DNA of 64,000 nucleotides from Protonemura montana (taxonomy: Eukaryota > Arthropoda > Insecta > Plecoptera > Nemouridae), in contig OX387602.1 in NCBI GenBank assembly GCA_947568835.1, forward strand, positions 26,091,021-26,155,020, given 5' to 3'. Under the pieces are notes generated by a model. That model searched no databases. It had not been told where the DNA came from and was given only the letters and a program-made list of their open reading frames with translations. Below are positions 25,101 to 36,900 of this stretch, in pieces. Both the position numbers and the translations under genes were made by a program. Within the stretch, counting starts at the first letter, position 1; each line of letters starts with the position of its first letter.

Positions 25101-26775
25101 AGCAGCTAAACATCCAAATAATATCAAAGTACAACCATCGCTTTTATAAGCACAATTTCTTTGAACAGTCAGTGAACAGAATAATATTTAAATTTAGAGA
25201 TACCAATGAAATAGCAATTTATAATGCAAGGTAAGGGCTTAGAGAAAATAATGGGTAGGGTCAATAGGCTCACAGCAAGGAAATTTCATTTCTCTAAGGT
25301 ACAGGTACCTACAAGTCAAAAGTGAGGTTTTCAACAATACTGTTAACATATTAAAGTGTGTTAATTTTTCGAGTGCTCAACAAACTACTTTCATATTTTC
25401 CATGAAATTAAATTGATTTGATCTGAAAATCATCGAAAGTTGATCCGCGGCTGATTAAGCGATCATATTCGAATAAAACTCGCGCTATCCAATGTGATGA
25501 GAACGAGTCTTTATCAGATGATGAAGCATCGTTAACAAGGATCACCTGGAATTGAATCCATCTCAGCTAAATGTAATCAAACTTTGCCAAGTTTGATTCA
25601 ACCAGTGATTTTCTGGCCCACAAATTAATATTCAACATGTCAGTCTTTAGTAGAGGGAAGATACCACATGGATTTCAGGTATGTATCCACTACCTTTCTA
25701 CAGCTACCATTTATCAAAATGGAAAACTATTGGCTATGCTTTCACTTATCATTCTATAAAATCACATAGGTAAAGAGGAGGATATTGATGATAGCGAGTT
25801 TACTTTAGACACTCATCATGAGTCTTGGTAGGCCCATTGCCTCATATATATTATCTTCCATAGCTTAAATATTTATAATTCAATTAGATCGAAAAAAAAA
25901 TCTCAAGCTACGTGTCTTTCCTAACAGTACAGATGATTTCAGCTTTTGCTGTCATTGACATGTTCAGGAAATTCTTAAACTGTCTGGCTCGCTTAGCACG
26001 CCAAATTCAAGATTTGCTGGAATGATCTGATTGACTCTCCACACTGAGCCAAATTTGTGTGTGCATAGAACTTTTTGTTACCATGGGTCATTCCCCCATG
26101 GCCTCACAAGTCATCGGTCAAACCTACAACCTAGCACAACGATGAAATCCAAACGATGGTGGGAGAAAAGGGAATGCACACTGTCATCCTTGGGTGTGTT
26201 TGGAATGAACACTGGCTAACAACATTGCAGAAAGTTGCAACAAAATTCTTTAAATTTTTGTCTTTGTTGAAACTGCAGCAAATGGATTTGTTGACACTTT
26301 ACCTATTTCATAAGACTTACTTGACTGACACACATCTACAAACTATTGTTATGTGTTTGAATTTCGATATTCAACACCGATGGATATGTGAGCATGCTAT
26401 TTTTATTTTGCCTCTCTTTAATGCCAACTATCATTCTATCTTTATTTGTCTTTATAATAATTACCCATATATAAACTTAACTATTAAAGTAAACTTTGGT
26501 ATAAATAAATTATTATCCAAGAAGATACAGATGCAGTATTAAAGTTTCTGTAAAAGTACCCATGTTAAGTTGATACACATTTAGCTACCACAAATCCAAA
26601 ACGCATGCTATGTTAAATAAAAAGGAAAAAATCTCCATGGTGAAAATGTATGCTATACAAATGAAACGTGCATCCTTGAATTATTTGCTAGTAATCGAAC
26701 TTTCTGAATGGCTTTAATGACTTGGCTGTTAACAAAATGACAACTAGTAAGCATTCAAAGTAGAGCGTAGAGTGC
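22101..26775. other. Large intergenic region, RAB14 to the TJAP1-like gene (tail to tail)
   Basis: About 4.7 kb of AT-rich sequence with no convincing exon, RNA gene or tandem repeat. It includes both 3' UTRs. Only short, low-quality ORFs occur (for example 26156-26542), with no domain features. Confidence 0.5.
22778..22783 (+). terminator. Candidate RAB14 polyadenylation signal
   Basis: AATAAA about 680 bp after the RAB14 stop. A further AATAAA near 23007 is an alternative. Confidence 0.35.
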
Positions 26776-29775
26776 CTACCGGCCTGTATGCTCTACATGG
26801 GGAGCCAGGGAGGATCTTGTTGAATGCACTTGAACGTCCGGCCTGCTTGTATACAGCACAGGAGTGTAGCATGTCGCATTCTCCAACAGAATATTACCCG
26901 AGCCTGCCTGCACCCGCAACGAGCATGCCCGTGGACCTGCTGCCTCCCGCCCCTTACGAGGCCTGCTCTCAGGCCCCGAATCCCTAGCGCTCAGCCTGTG
27001 TGGACTCGGTCTCAATAACTCATTGTTCAGGTCGTCGCTAAGGAACGTTCGGCTCTCGTGGCTCCGAGTCCGTGGTATTTCGCTTTTGTTGAAAACAGAT
27101 TGTAAACGTTGATCCTCCAGTTTACTGTAGAGCACATCTCTCTTACGAGCCGTGGCTGTGATAAAGGGATCACTCTCTATGTCGATTGGTACTTGATTCG
27201 AAGGCGGAAACATGCTCTCGCTGTTGTTTAGGCTGCTCCAAAGAACATCATCTAGACCTTCAATGCTCACTGTGCCTTTGGTCTGTTTCGTACTGGAAAT
27301 CATCTCTCCCGCTCTCTTTGAAGTTTTCACGGAATTCTTTCCTAAGCTCGAAGTGTCACTGTGTTTTACGGTTTGGCTTTTAATAATATCACTGTTGCTG
27401 GTTGCACCATCATTACCATATTTCTTTCCATTACCATTCCCATTACTTTGCTCAAGTACTGGATCACTTAGCTTCATGCTTTCAATATTTCTTGTTGCAG
27501 TTCCACTGTTGGACACATTTGAAACACCATCCGAAACAGTTCTAATATTCCTCATTGATCTTGAGCCACTCATTTGAGATTCTTGTCCACCATACACATT
27601 CCTTTCTACTGCTAAGTTATTTCTAATAAATTCGTTACTATTTCTTGTCGTAACCACGTCAGTGTACCTGACAAGACCCTGGTTACCGTGGTTGGCAATT
27701 AGACCGTGAGGAAGCGCTTGTTGTAGAGTTTCGACAATGGTTTGCGTGGCTACGTCGGTGCCGTGATGGGGATGGGTAGAACATGTGCACGTCTGGCAGT
27801 GCTTGGCCAGTAGCCGTTCCCGTGCCCGTTCTTCGAGGACCTTGGCCATGATGGCCGCAGACACCATGTCCACTGGCCGCCCTGTTCCACACGACTCCTC
27901 CCTCTCTGGAAGAACAATCATGGAATGTAATCAAGATGAGAGATCCACATTAAGAGTGATTTTACTGAGTAGCTTCTACTCAAACAATGTTAGTTCTAGC
28001 TTGATTTTGTGTTTAAATTTAAATACATTTTTTAGTAAATGTTCCAACTTATGGGTTTTATGAGTTGCAATTAAAAAATCATATTCATTTTGCATCTGCT
28101 GTGAACTTTCTTAAATACGATGTTAAAGTTAAGTCAGCTTATTTGTGGTAAGATTTTAAAGCCTGACAATTTTACGACTCCAGTTTGTCTTTTGGAATAT
28201 TATCGATTATCTATACTTGAGCAATAGAGCATGAAACTAGAAAGAAATTTGGCCAAGACACTGGGTTGGATTGTGCCTACTATGCACTGCATGCTAACTG
28301 CTAGTTATGCCAACTTATTGGTAATGCCAATAACTCACCACTGACTCCAGGAACGGTTTTGTTTAACGAGTAGACCATAGCCGTTGGTGGAAACGTTGGG
28401 ATCGGCACTTTAATGATCTTTGGTTCTGGCTTGGGTGTTTGGCTACCATTGCCCTCCGGTCTTTTGCTGTTTAGGTACAGGCGGACATGCTGCTGTAGTT
28501 CGGGAGAAAGCTGAAATTGATAGGCATGAGATTATGAACCATGTTTACATTGCCCAAGAGACCAAAATGTCTAGCTGTTAAATACGATGGATTGGCAACT
28601 TCACTTACTAACTTCGCTAAAACTTCAACTTCACTAATATTGATTCGGTACTCACCCCATCTATTTTTTGAGACACAAAGTTTGTTGGTTTGCACTGCAA
28701 GAGTTGAATGGCAAGATTCACATCCAAGCGATATCGCTCCTGAAAAAGGTATGTCTTGTGTAAATATAGGAAAAATGCATTTAAAAAGTCATGCTAGTCT
28801 GAGTCCACATGAAGAAAATGGGTCGTGGTGTTTGTTAGGTACCCATGATTGATTGATTGATTGATGAACAGTGTTAGTGGCTTCATTTATAACAACTTAT
28901 TTAAAAACTATATTTTTTTTTAATTTTAACTTACATTTTCATCCTCAAGTTGCTTAATTTTACTTCTGGCCTCCACAAGTCGGTGTGTAACATTTCCCAA
29001 ATCACGAGTCAGGGAGTTCTTTTCTGTTTCAAACTTATCTACTATTCGCAGAAGCTTGTCTTCTAGTCCTTGGTTAACCTTTTGAACTCGTTTGTGGGAT
29101 TCATAGAGCCTTAAATAAGATCATGTATGGTAAAAGAAACTTTTAGTGAAATAATGTGCAAAATAAATGTCACAAACAAAGAAGCTTAAAAAAGAAGTAC
29201 ATCATTATAGAACTGACCAAAGGAACTGACTATTAAAAAGTTAAGAATAGGTATCAAAAGTCTGCAACTTTAATTTGGCATGAGGAAAGAAGGGAACACA
29301 ACTTACTGAGATATCAATGGCTGTTTGCAAAATATAAAGAGAGGTACTAATTGGTTTTGGCTTCTGCCTTTTGCAATCAACATTTTTACCTCGGAAAGTT
29401 GTGTTCCTTTTTTTCCTTGCAACAATTAACAAACTGACTTTTGACATCACACACACCTCGAATATTTCTCCTGCCAATTAAGCAGTTCTTCATTGAGAGC
29501 AGAAAACTCTCCATTTGGAAATTTCTCGGCTTCATTAAGAAAGTTTGTTTCCATACTGACAATGTGATGTTCACGTTCCAGTAAGCGTTGTTTCAGATTT
29601 TCAATTTCGACGTGTAGGTGAAGTCCCGACTTATCCTCACAGCTCTTGCACTGCCATCCGCAATCCTATACACAGATTAACGTAATTCCTAGGACAAACC
29701 ATCAACTTACTACCAAAAATTGAAATGCCGGAGTACTCTTACCTTGCATGTTGTATGTTTTATAGGAAAAGCCAT
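26776..29775 (-). CDS. TJAP1/BEGAIN-family coiled-coil scaffold protein, six exons
   Basis: Minus-strand exons 29775-29743, 29665-29457, 29109-28935, 28739-28656, 28510-28339 and 27905-26776 join in phase into 600 residues. The family (tight-junction-associated protein 1/Pilt and the synaptic protein BEGAIN) binds membrane-associated guanylate-kinase scaffolds at junctions or synapses. The key match is ERYRLDVNLAIQLLQC (from residue 140), followed by a short LSPELQQHVRLYL helix; vertebrate TJAP1 has ERYRLDCNLAVQLLKC and a similar ELQDMV segment. Residues 30-139 look like a coiled coil (EIENLKQRLLEREHHI, RLVEARSKIKQLEDEN). Residues 225-600 are Ser/Asn-rich and probably disordered. The start is the first in-frame ATG of a 33-nt exon. 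The N-terminus has Cys pairs in CKDCGWQCKSC, possibly metal-binding. It is divergent from RBM25 and tail to tail with RAB14. Confidence 0.85.
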
Positions 29776-30953
29776 TATACAAAATAATTAACACCATAGA
29801 AAATATATACGAAGTAGAGTTGGGAACTGATACTTTATAATTTCTATTTGTCATTAGGTCAGAATTTTGCAATAAAGTTCATTAGGCCCAGATGGTCAAC
29901 ACTGATGGAAAAACCTTGGTCTCGTACCTACTCACAGTTATAAACAGTATACAAAAATACAGTGACAACCTTCTGAAATAAACTGCCCTTTCCTAAATAT
30001 CGTTATAAACGATTGGATAAAATCAGTGGATAGGGGATGTTATCCCCTACACCCCAAGTGAAATTCATGACTGTCCCAAACTCCAGCTGAGAAACTTTAA
30101 GATATCTTGATCTGGACTGAAAAGCACAAAGCGTAAAAATAAAATATGTTTTCAAGAGCTATGATATTGACAGAAAAATTAAGTGTTTGCAAACATGTAA
30201 ATAATCAACGTGTCAAAATCAGCATTGCAAAATACACTTCAGAAGAAATGACACTGAACCAGATTCGAGCCAAGGCCACCGAGTAGTGTTGCACATGTGC
30301 CAAACTGTCAAAATAACGATCATGACAACGGCGGGACAAAAGTCTGTGACTACTCACACAACCAACCTTCGCGATCAAAGACTACGCGACCAACGACCAC
30401 ACGATCAGTAAGCAAACGGTTCGCATATGCTAAGAGCAAACTCATAGTTTACAGAGTTTTGCAAAATCAAGTTCTGAAAATAATTTTCCTATTGATCAAT
30501 AATATTTGGTCCTTTTTTGGATTTTTTTGTAACTTCAACCGGTAGCCTGAAACTTGACTGTGATAACTGGACGTGTGAATAGTGATATTGATGAATGGAC
30601 CGGGCGAAGCTCCATTCTACACTTCAAGGGTAGCCATTTTAGAGGTTTTATTAGACCGAGTTAGGGAGTCTATTGTGTTATTAATGCATTTCTCTTCTGT
30701 ATTCACGTCTACAAACCAAACAACATTAGCTTCAAGTAAGTGATTATGTCACTTTTGTATTCTTCTGAAAAATCCGCACCGAGAAGTGAAATGCGCTTGT
30801 CTTTTTCCATCTTACTGCAAGGATCTATATGATGGTGTAGCAGTAACTCTCTTAAAGCCATTGATTATAAACCCACTCTCAATAAGTAGTCAACATATGA
30901 ATTTCAAAAAAGTAAACATTCTAACGATGCTTATTTTTATTGTAATTTTTCAG
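29776..30953. promoter_or_regulatory. Divergent intergenic region between the TJAP1-like gene and RBM25
   Basis: About 1.2 kb separates the two start codons on opposite strands, so it must contain both promoters or leader exons. A CAG acceptor directly before the RBM25 ATG implies an upstream leader exon here. No TATA box, CpG island or known element was identified. The small ORFs (30297-30545, 30786-31052 upstream part) look noncoding. Confidence 0.5.
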
Positions 30954-33900
30954 ATGTCAATTGATCCGAGTGAATTGATTCAAGCGGGGTCTACGTTGTA
31001 CGAGACAGGGCAGGGCGGCACCTACATTCCTACTACTTCTTCTGGCGGGTAGGTTAAGTAGTTTTGTCACATTCATCAAAATGTTAAAGCTGTATTTAGA
31101 TTCATAAGATATGTATTATAACATTCTAATTCTACCCACTGTTAATACATTTTCACAATTTTAAATGTAATTATTTGACTTCCAGTGTTGGTTTCATGGT
31201 GATGTCGTATCCTGGGCGTCCTCCAATGGGTCCCATGCAAGGAATGCCGCCAGCGATGCCAATGCCGTACATGCAATTAGGAGGTATTAAATCCAGCCAT
31301 CGATAGTCCTAGAAGCATAAGTATTACGTAAATTGCAGATATAGTTTACACAGATTTGCCTTGCTTATGGTATCCCTGCTAGAAGTGTAGACCTTTGTCA
31401 CTAGAGCACATTATCATTACGACAAGCTACTCCAATCGTGCACATGCTGTTATCAGTCTTGATAAATTACTGGGATCAAAATCAAAAAGTAAACTCTAGA
31501 ATACAGTCTACTTATTAAAAAAAAAATAAACAAGAATAAGCTAATCATGGAAATAGTAAAGCTGCCGGTAAGCTGCTCTCCCCGTCTCTTTCCTTCTGCA
31601 CCACACCATAGATTCATAACTTAAGTATGAATTGAAATTGACCTACTTAAAAGAATTTTCAGAAAAAATGGATCTGCAATTAATAATCTAAGAGTTTTGG
31701 ATTTTCGCACGGCGCGATCTGCGAGTTGAGTACGATTCTCTTCTAGAATACTGTCTTTCCCTGCGGCCGCTCTGTTGACCAAAGTCGCCAAAAGTCCATC
31801 CCCTCCTTACCGATTCTTTTTTCCGAGCGCTGCCGCTACGGCTCGGCCACGGCAAGCTCAGAGCGATACTGCACGAAAATATGCAACATGCTAATTACAT
31901 ACCTGCGGTAATTCGCTTACTGTAGCTAAACAAATAATTGTATCATAAAGCCAAATTATTTTAACACAGGAAGGATGGAGGACTATGCTCAAATTATTTT
32001 TATTTTATCTGATGAGAGGTTTGTCTAAGTGCTAGGGGTCGAAAAAGCCCTACTGGTTACTTCTTATGGGAGTATTTTTTCTAAGCACCCAAGCCGAAAA
32101 ACGCGGACTTTGGCAATTTCTGCACGAACAGCTGTGGACACAGGAGTTTTTTTTATAGTCCAAATGCCATTATTAATCTTCCAAATCGATGGTAAAAAAT
32201 AATTTTGAAGGGTAAATGCCCCTTTAAAGACGGCAAAAGCAATCTATCGTGAGAGTTCGTTTCTATTTCAGCTTGTGGGTAAGCGGAATGCCCTAAAGCG
32301 TTGAGGGGCTCATCTGCCCCAAGGTTTCACTTGGAGATTTTAACCCAGAATGGAATTTCTGTGTAAATTTTATCTGCAATTATATGTCACAACTGGACTA
32401 TGTTACTGGCATGTTCTTAAGTTGTGCTTGCATACGATCAATTTATTCTTATTATCGTCATGGTCACATTTCCTGCATAATTTTACGCATGTCCTTATAG
32501 CCATCGAGTTTGCTTCCCTCATTGCCAAATTCATGGATCCTATCATTTATAAATGTAGCTAGTAGCTAGATCACTATTGCACCTGAAAAGAATAGAGCCC
32601 ATACTATTCTCAACAGGAGTCATATATCTTCTCCAGAATTTATTCCCAAAGAAAATAATCACACTACGTCGTTTCTCAATCTAAGCATCCTACAGGGTTT
32701 TATTTTATTGTAAACTACTTGGGGCACTAAAATCTCTTGGGAGAAAATCAATGGAGTTAACAACCACGATTGAGGAGTGGGTTTGAAAGTTACCAGATTT
32801 ATTGGTCGGCTGTCCCTCTGCTTTTTGCTTGACTGCATAGTAATCATAAAATAATCGGGTAGAGTCTCGTACAATCGGGTAAGTCGGGTAGAGCATCTGG
32901 GAGGCAATTGGGAGGTCCGGGGTTTGAATCCCGGTTCGGTCGCACATTTTTCAGTCTAGCTCCCCTTCCCCTTCTAATCGAAAAAAATATGTCTTCCCGT
33001 AACATCCAATAATGTATTGCCCGTTTGTGTTTCAGCTCCTCCACCTCTTATGCAAGCTATGCAAATGCCTATGCCTCCACATCATGTAAGTTACCCTTTT
33101 TTTTACATGTTTAAGTTTTCCATGTCAATTATGAAGAACAACACTCGTTACTAATCGCAACCGACCATTTCCCAGATGATTCAAGCGCCACCAATGCCAG
33201 CAATGTCAGCACCGCCAATCCGATATCGGCAACATCATGCACCGCCGATGCGTATTAACTCCTTCCCAAAGCGGCCGCCAGTGGCGGAGCCCAACGGGCC
33301 ACCTGTCACTGTGTTCGTGGGCAACATCACGGAGAGGGCACCTGACGCCATGATACGTCACATTCTCGCAGCCTGCGGGAACGTCGTATCATGGAAACGT
33401 GTCCAAGGTTTGTGGTTATTCAATTATTCCTCTTGATTAATGATTCCCAAAGTGTGGTACGCACCGGGGGAACAGGAAGAGTTAAGTGCGGTATGTGCTG
33501 CACTTTTCTGGAGAGCTGGTCACATTTCTTAAATAGATTTTTTGAATTTTAAGCATGGACAACCCCACGAATTAAATTGTTTGTATTCATGTATACTTGC
33601 CGCCGGTAACTAAACCAAATTTTCGCAGCTTTCTATTGGGGTTATTATTTTTTCATTATCTAAACCAGGTCATTAGCTGGAAGTCCAAAAGATGTGGAAG
33701 ATGCCTGATATAACAGACAAAGTGCCAAGTTCGGAAAGCTACTGCACATGAACAGTGCAAGATAAATTTAGATTTTTTTTCTGATTTGCTTACTGTTTTA
33801 AATTTTTAAATTTTGTCGGGCTTACATTTGTTGTGTGTTGATTAGACATGAAAGACCCATTTTCCATTGTGTGTGTGTGTGTGTGTGTTTTTTTGATAGG

Positions 33901-36900
33901 GTTACTTAGTGATAAGACACTTGTAGAGGGGGTACACAGATGCTGAAAGTTTGGGAAACAGTGCTCTAGATGAGTCTTCTAAAACCTACCTATTTGTATT
34001 ATATGTCTTACATGACCCCTGCAAAGAGTTATGAAATGTTCAGTTGAACAGTCAGTCTTACCTTAAGTTGTATTCTGTTTCCAATATTGATTAAGGGTGG
34101 GGGCATAGTTGGGGAAGGATCTTTTAAAAAGATCTTTTCAGTGATCTTCGATCTGATCGGGATCATTTTTTTATCTCACAATCTTTTAATTCGATCGCGA
34201 TCAGATTGTCCACGATCTTTTTAAAAGATCAAGATCGTTTGCACAGTCGTTTCTTTTTTTGGTGTTTGTTGTAGTACAACACTTGACAATTGAAACTTTA
34301 ATGTGACAATTGGAAATATTTTTCATAGCTTCCAGTTTCCTTCAAAGACTTGAAAGCGTTTCCAGGATTCCAAATGGTCATTAGTTTTACTTTTATGAGT
34401 TTTATTATTGCGTGGAAATGCAGCCTAGTATGTCCGCCGTGCCTGTCCACGACCACAGCTTTTCTCAAATTGGGTCATCGAGATTCGAGGCCCACTTTCT
34501 GCCATGTTCCACTGACCACTGTTCGTTGTAGACAACGTGCAAGGCATTTTTGTTCCTGTTAAGTGTTAACAGGCTGTTAATTATCTTCGTGTATTATACT
34601 TCAAGTCGTAGTCCTCGTCGCATTGTGTTCCTACTATCTCTTTATTAATATTGCATTTCCCAGCACCTATAGGTGCTAAAAAACACGTTTTTTTTTCAGA
34701 AATCACATGATTCTTTTTCGAAAACGATCTTTTAAATGAACTTGATCGTTTATCAAAACGAATTTGAATTTGATCTTTAAAAAAAACGATCGCGAACTTC
34801 GATCTTCGATCGCAATCGTTTTTTGACGATAATCTTGATCTTTTAAAAAAGATTGATCTCAAAACGATCTTCCCCAACTATGGGTGGGGGTTAAGTTGTA
34901 ACGGTAAATTCGCAATTTTATTCCTCGGCTGAGTCAGATACTTGGTCAGGATAGGTTGTGTAGAAGCATCGACCTAATGCGGGTCCGCTTTTACAGCCAG
35001 CTATTTAAAAATTTGGACTTTGGCCAGATGTTTACCACGAGCTTCTTTAGAAACGTCTCCGATGACCCTCTACCCTCCTCGCACCCACCCATTTACCAGC
35101 CAGAGTACCTGCGTCTGCCTTGAGCCGGCCAAATACCTGATCCTGACTGATTGGCAACAACAAGATATCCCTGGCTGCAATAGAATGAACGAACTCGATA
35201 CTCTGTTAATGGTTATGTGTATTTACGTCTAATATCGAGAGCTAATAAACAATAAATAATGTAACAGTTCAATAGATTGACAATTATAAACCCCAAGCGT
35301 TTTTATAATGTTTATAACCGAATGTTCATCACTGAGATTTGATTGCATATTCATTTTTTAAGCATATTATGATAACTCAGGCAAACGTTATACCTATGCC
35401 CGGTGGAATGCAATTTGCATGTAAACTATACTGAAGCATGTCTTGCCCACATTTGTTGAGTAAGTTGTAGGCAACGGATGATAATTAGATCAATTAACAC
35501 TGATCAACTTCAAATGAGAGGATGGTTAATGTATGTATGGCAATGGAGAGATAAACCATTACATAATTGGAAGTACCGGATGTGAAAGAATGTTATTGCC
35601 ATATGTTACCATGGACCAAACATTACCATGGACAAAGACTATTTTTATCTCTCGATTCGGTTTTTACAGAATCTTCAAACAGACACTGTCATTCCCTCGA
35701 CTCGAAACACGCCGGAGCTTGATTTTTTTTTAGCTCCATTCATTGTCACTTCTTGAGTAGGTACTTGCTCCCACAAGGGTAGTGCAGTTAGGGGTGAGCA
35801 TCGTTTCTCTCTAATGACGATAGACACAGTTCCAAATACTGCTGACCGGAGCGTATTAGGCTAATCAACACCAGATAATGAGACCAAAAATTTTCACGGC
35901 GTATCCACCAAATAATTAAAAAATAAATAAAATGGACCAGCGCCTTAAAAATATTGGACTAGAATGACTGGAAAAAACAGGATCGGCGGGCAACTTTTCA
36001 TTTAATTCTTAAATGACGTAATTGAAGCGTACACATTCTTTATTATTATTTTTCACTCTAAATTAAGGTCAATAAAATTTTCTACAAGGGGTTTTTTTAC
36101 AAGGGGTTGTTAGTAAAAAAAAATGCTTTGTGCTGCGTCTAGGCACTACTGGTCACCCTACCTTAACAATGGCTCGGGAAGATTTATTTTAATGGCTTTT
36201 ATCTTTTCAGCGTTTGGTTTCTGTGAATTCGGCAGTCCCGATTCCGGGCTGCGGGCAATCCGTCTTCTACATGACATGGAATTAGGAGGCAAGAAACTGG
36301 TAGCTAAAGTCGATGCCAAGACGAAGACTGTACTGGATGAATACAAAGGTTTGTCATTCTATACCTAGCGCTATTCCTTCATGAAAAATTAACCAGGGAA
36401 CCAACGTGACTCACTTTCAATTTGTTGTGGCAGCCGAGCGGCGGAAAAAGCAGAGCGGGCAGTCACCACTGCAGGATGAGAATCCCGACGAGGACGACTA
36501 CATGGACGAGGGGATGAAGCAGGCTGATGCCCACACTCTAGAGCGCATCCTTGCCGTGCTGGAGGATTACGAGGTGGACATGAACAACTTTGTCGAGACC
36601 GTCTCCAAGTCCGAGCGCAACAAGAGCTGTGAGTACTGTAACAACCTTGTGTTTCTTGTGTGTGTAGTTCTTATTGATACTAGCCAAACGTATTTTTTAG
36701 GCAGTAATAACACTGGCATTAAAAAGTGTACATAGTAGGAACAAAGGATTCCCCTTTGCCAAATTTCTTTGTTCGATCAAATCACATTCACACTGAGCTC
36801 TAAAAGCAACTTGCTATTACCTTCTCAGGTACCTAAACATATTACATAAGAATTTTTGAACCTCATTTTATCATTTATTTCAGCCGAGAGCAAGGATCGG

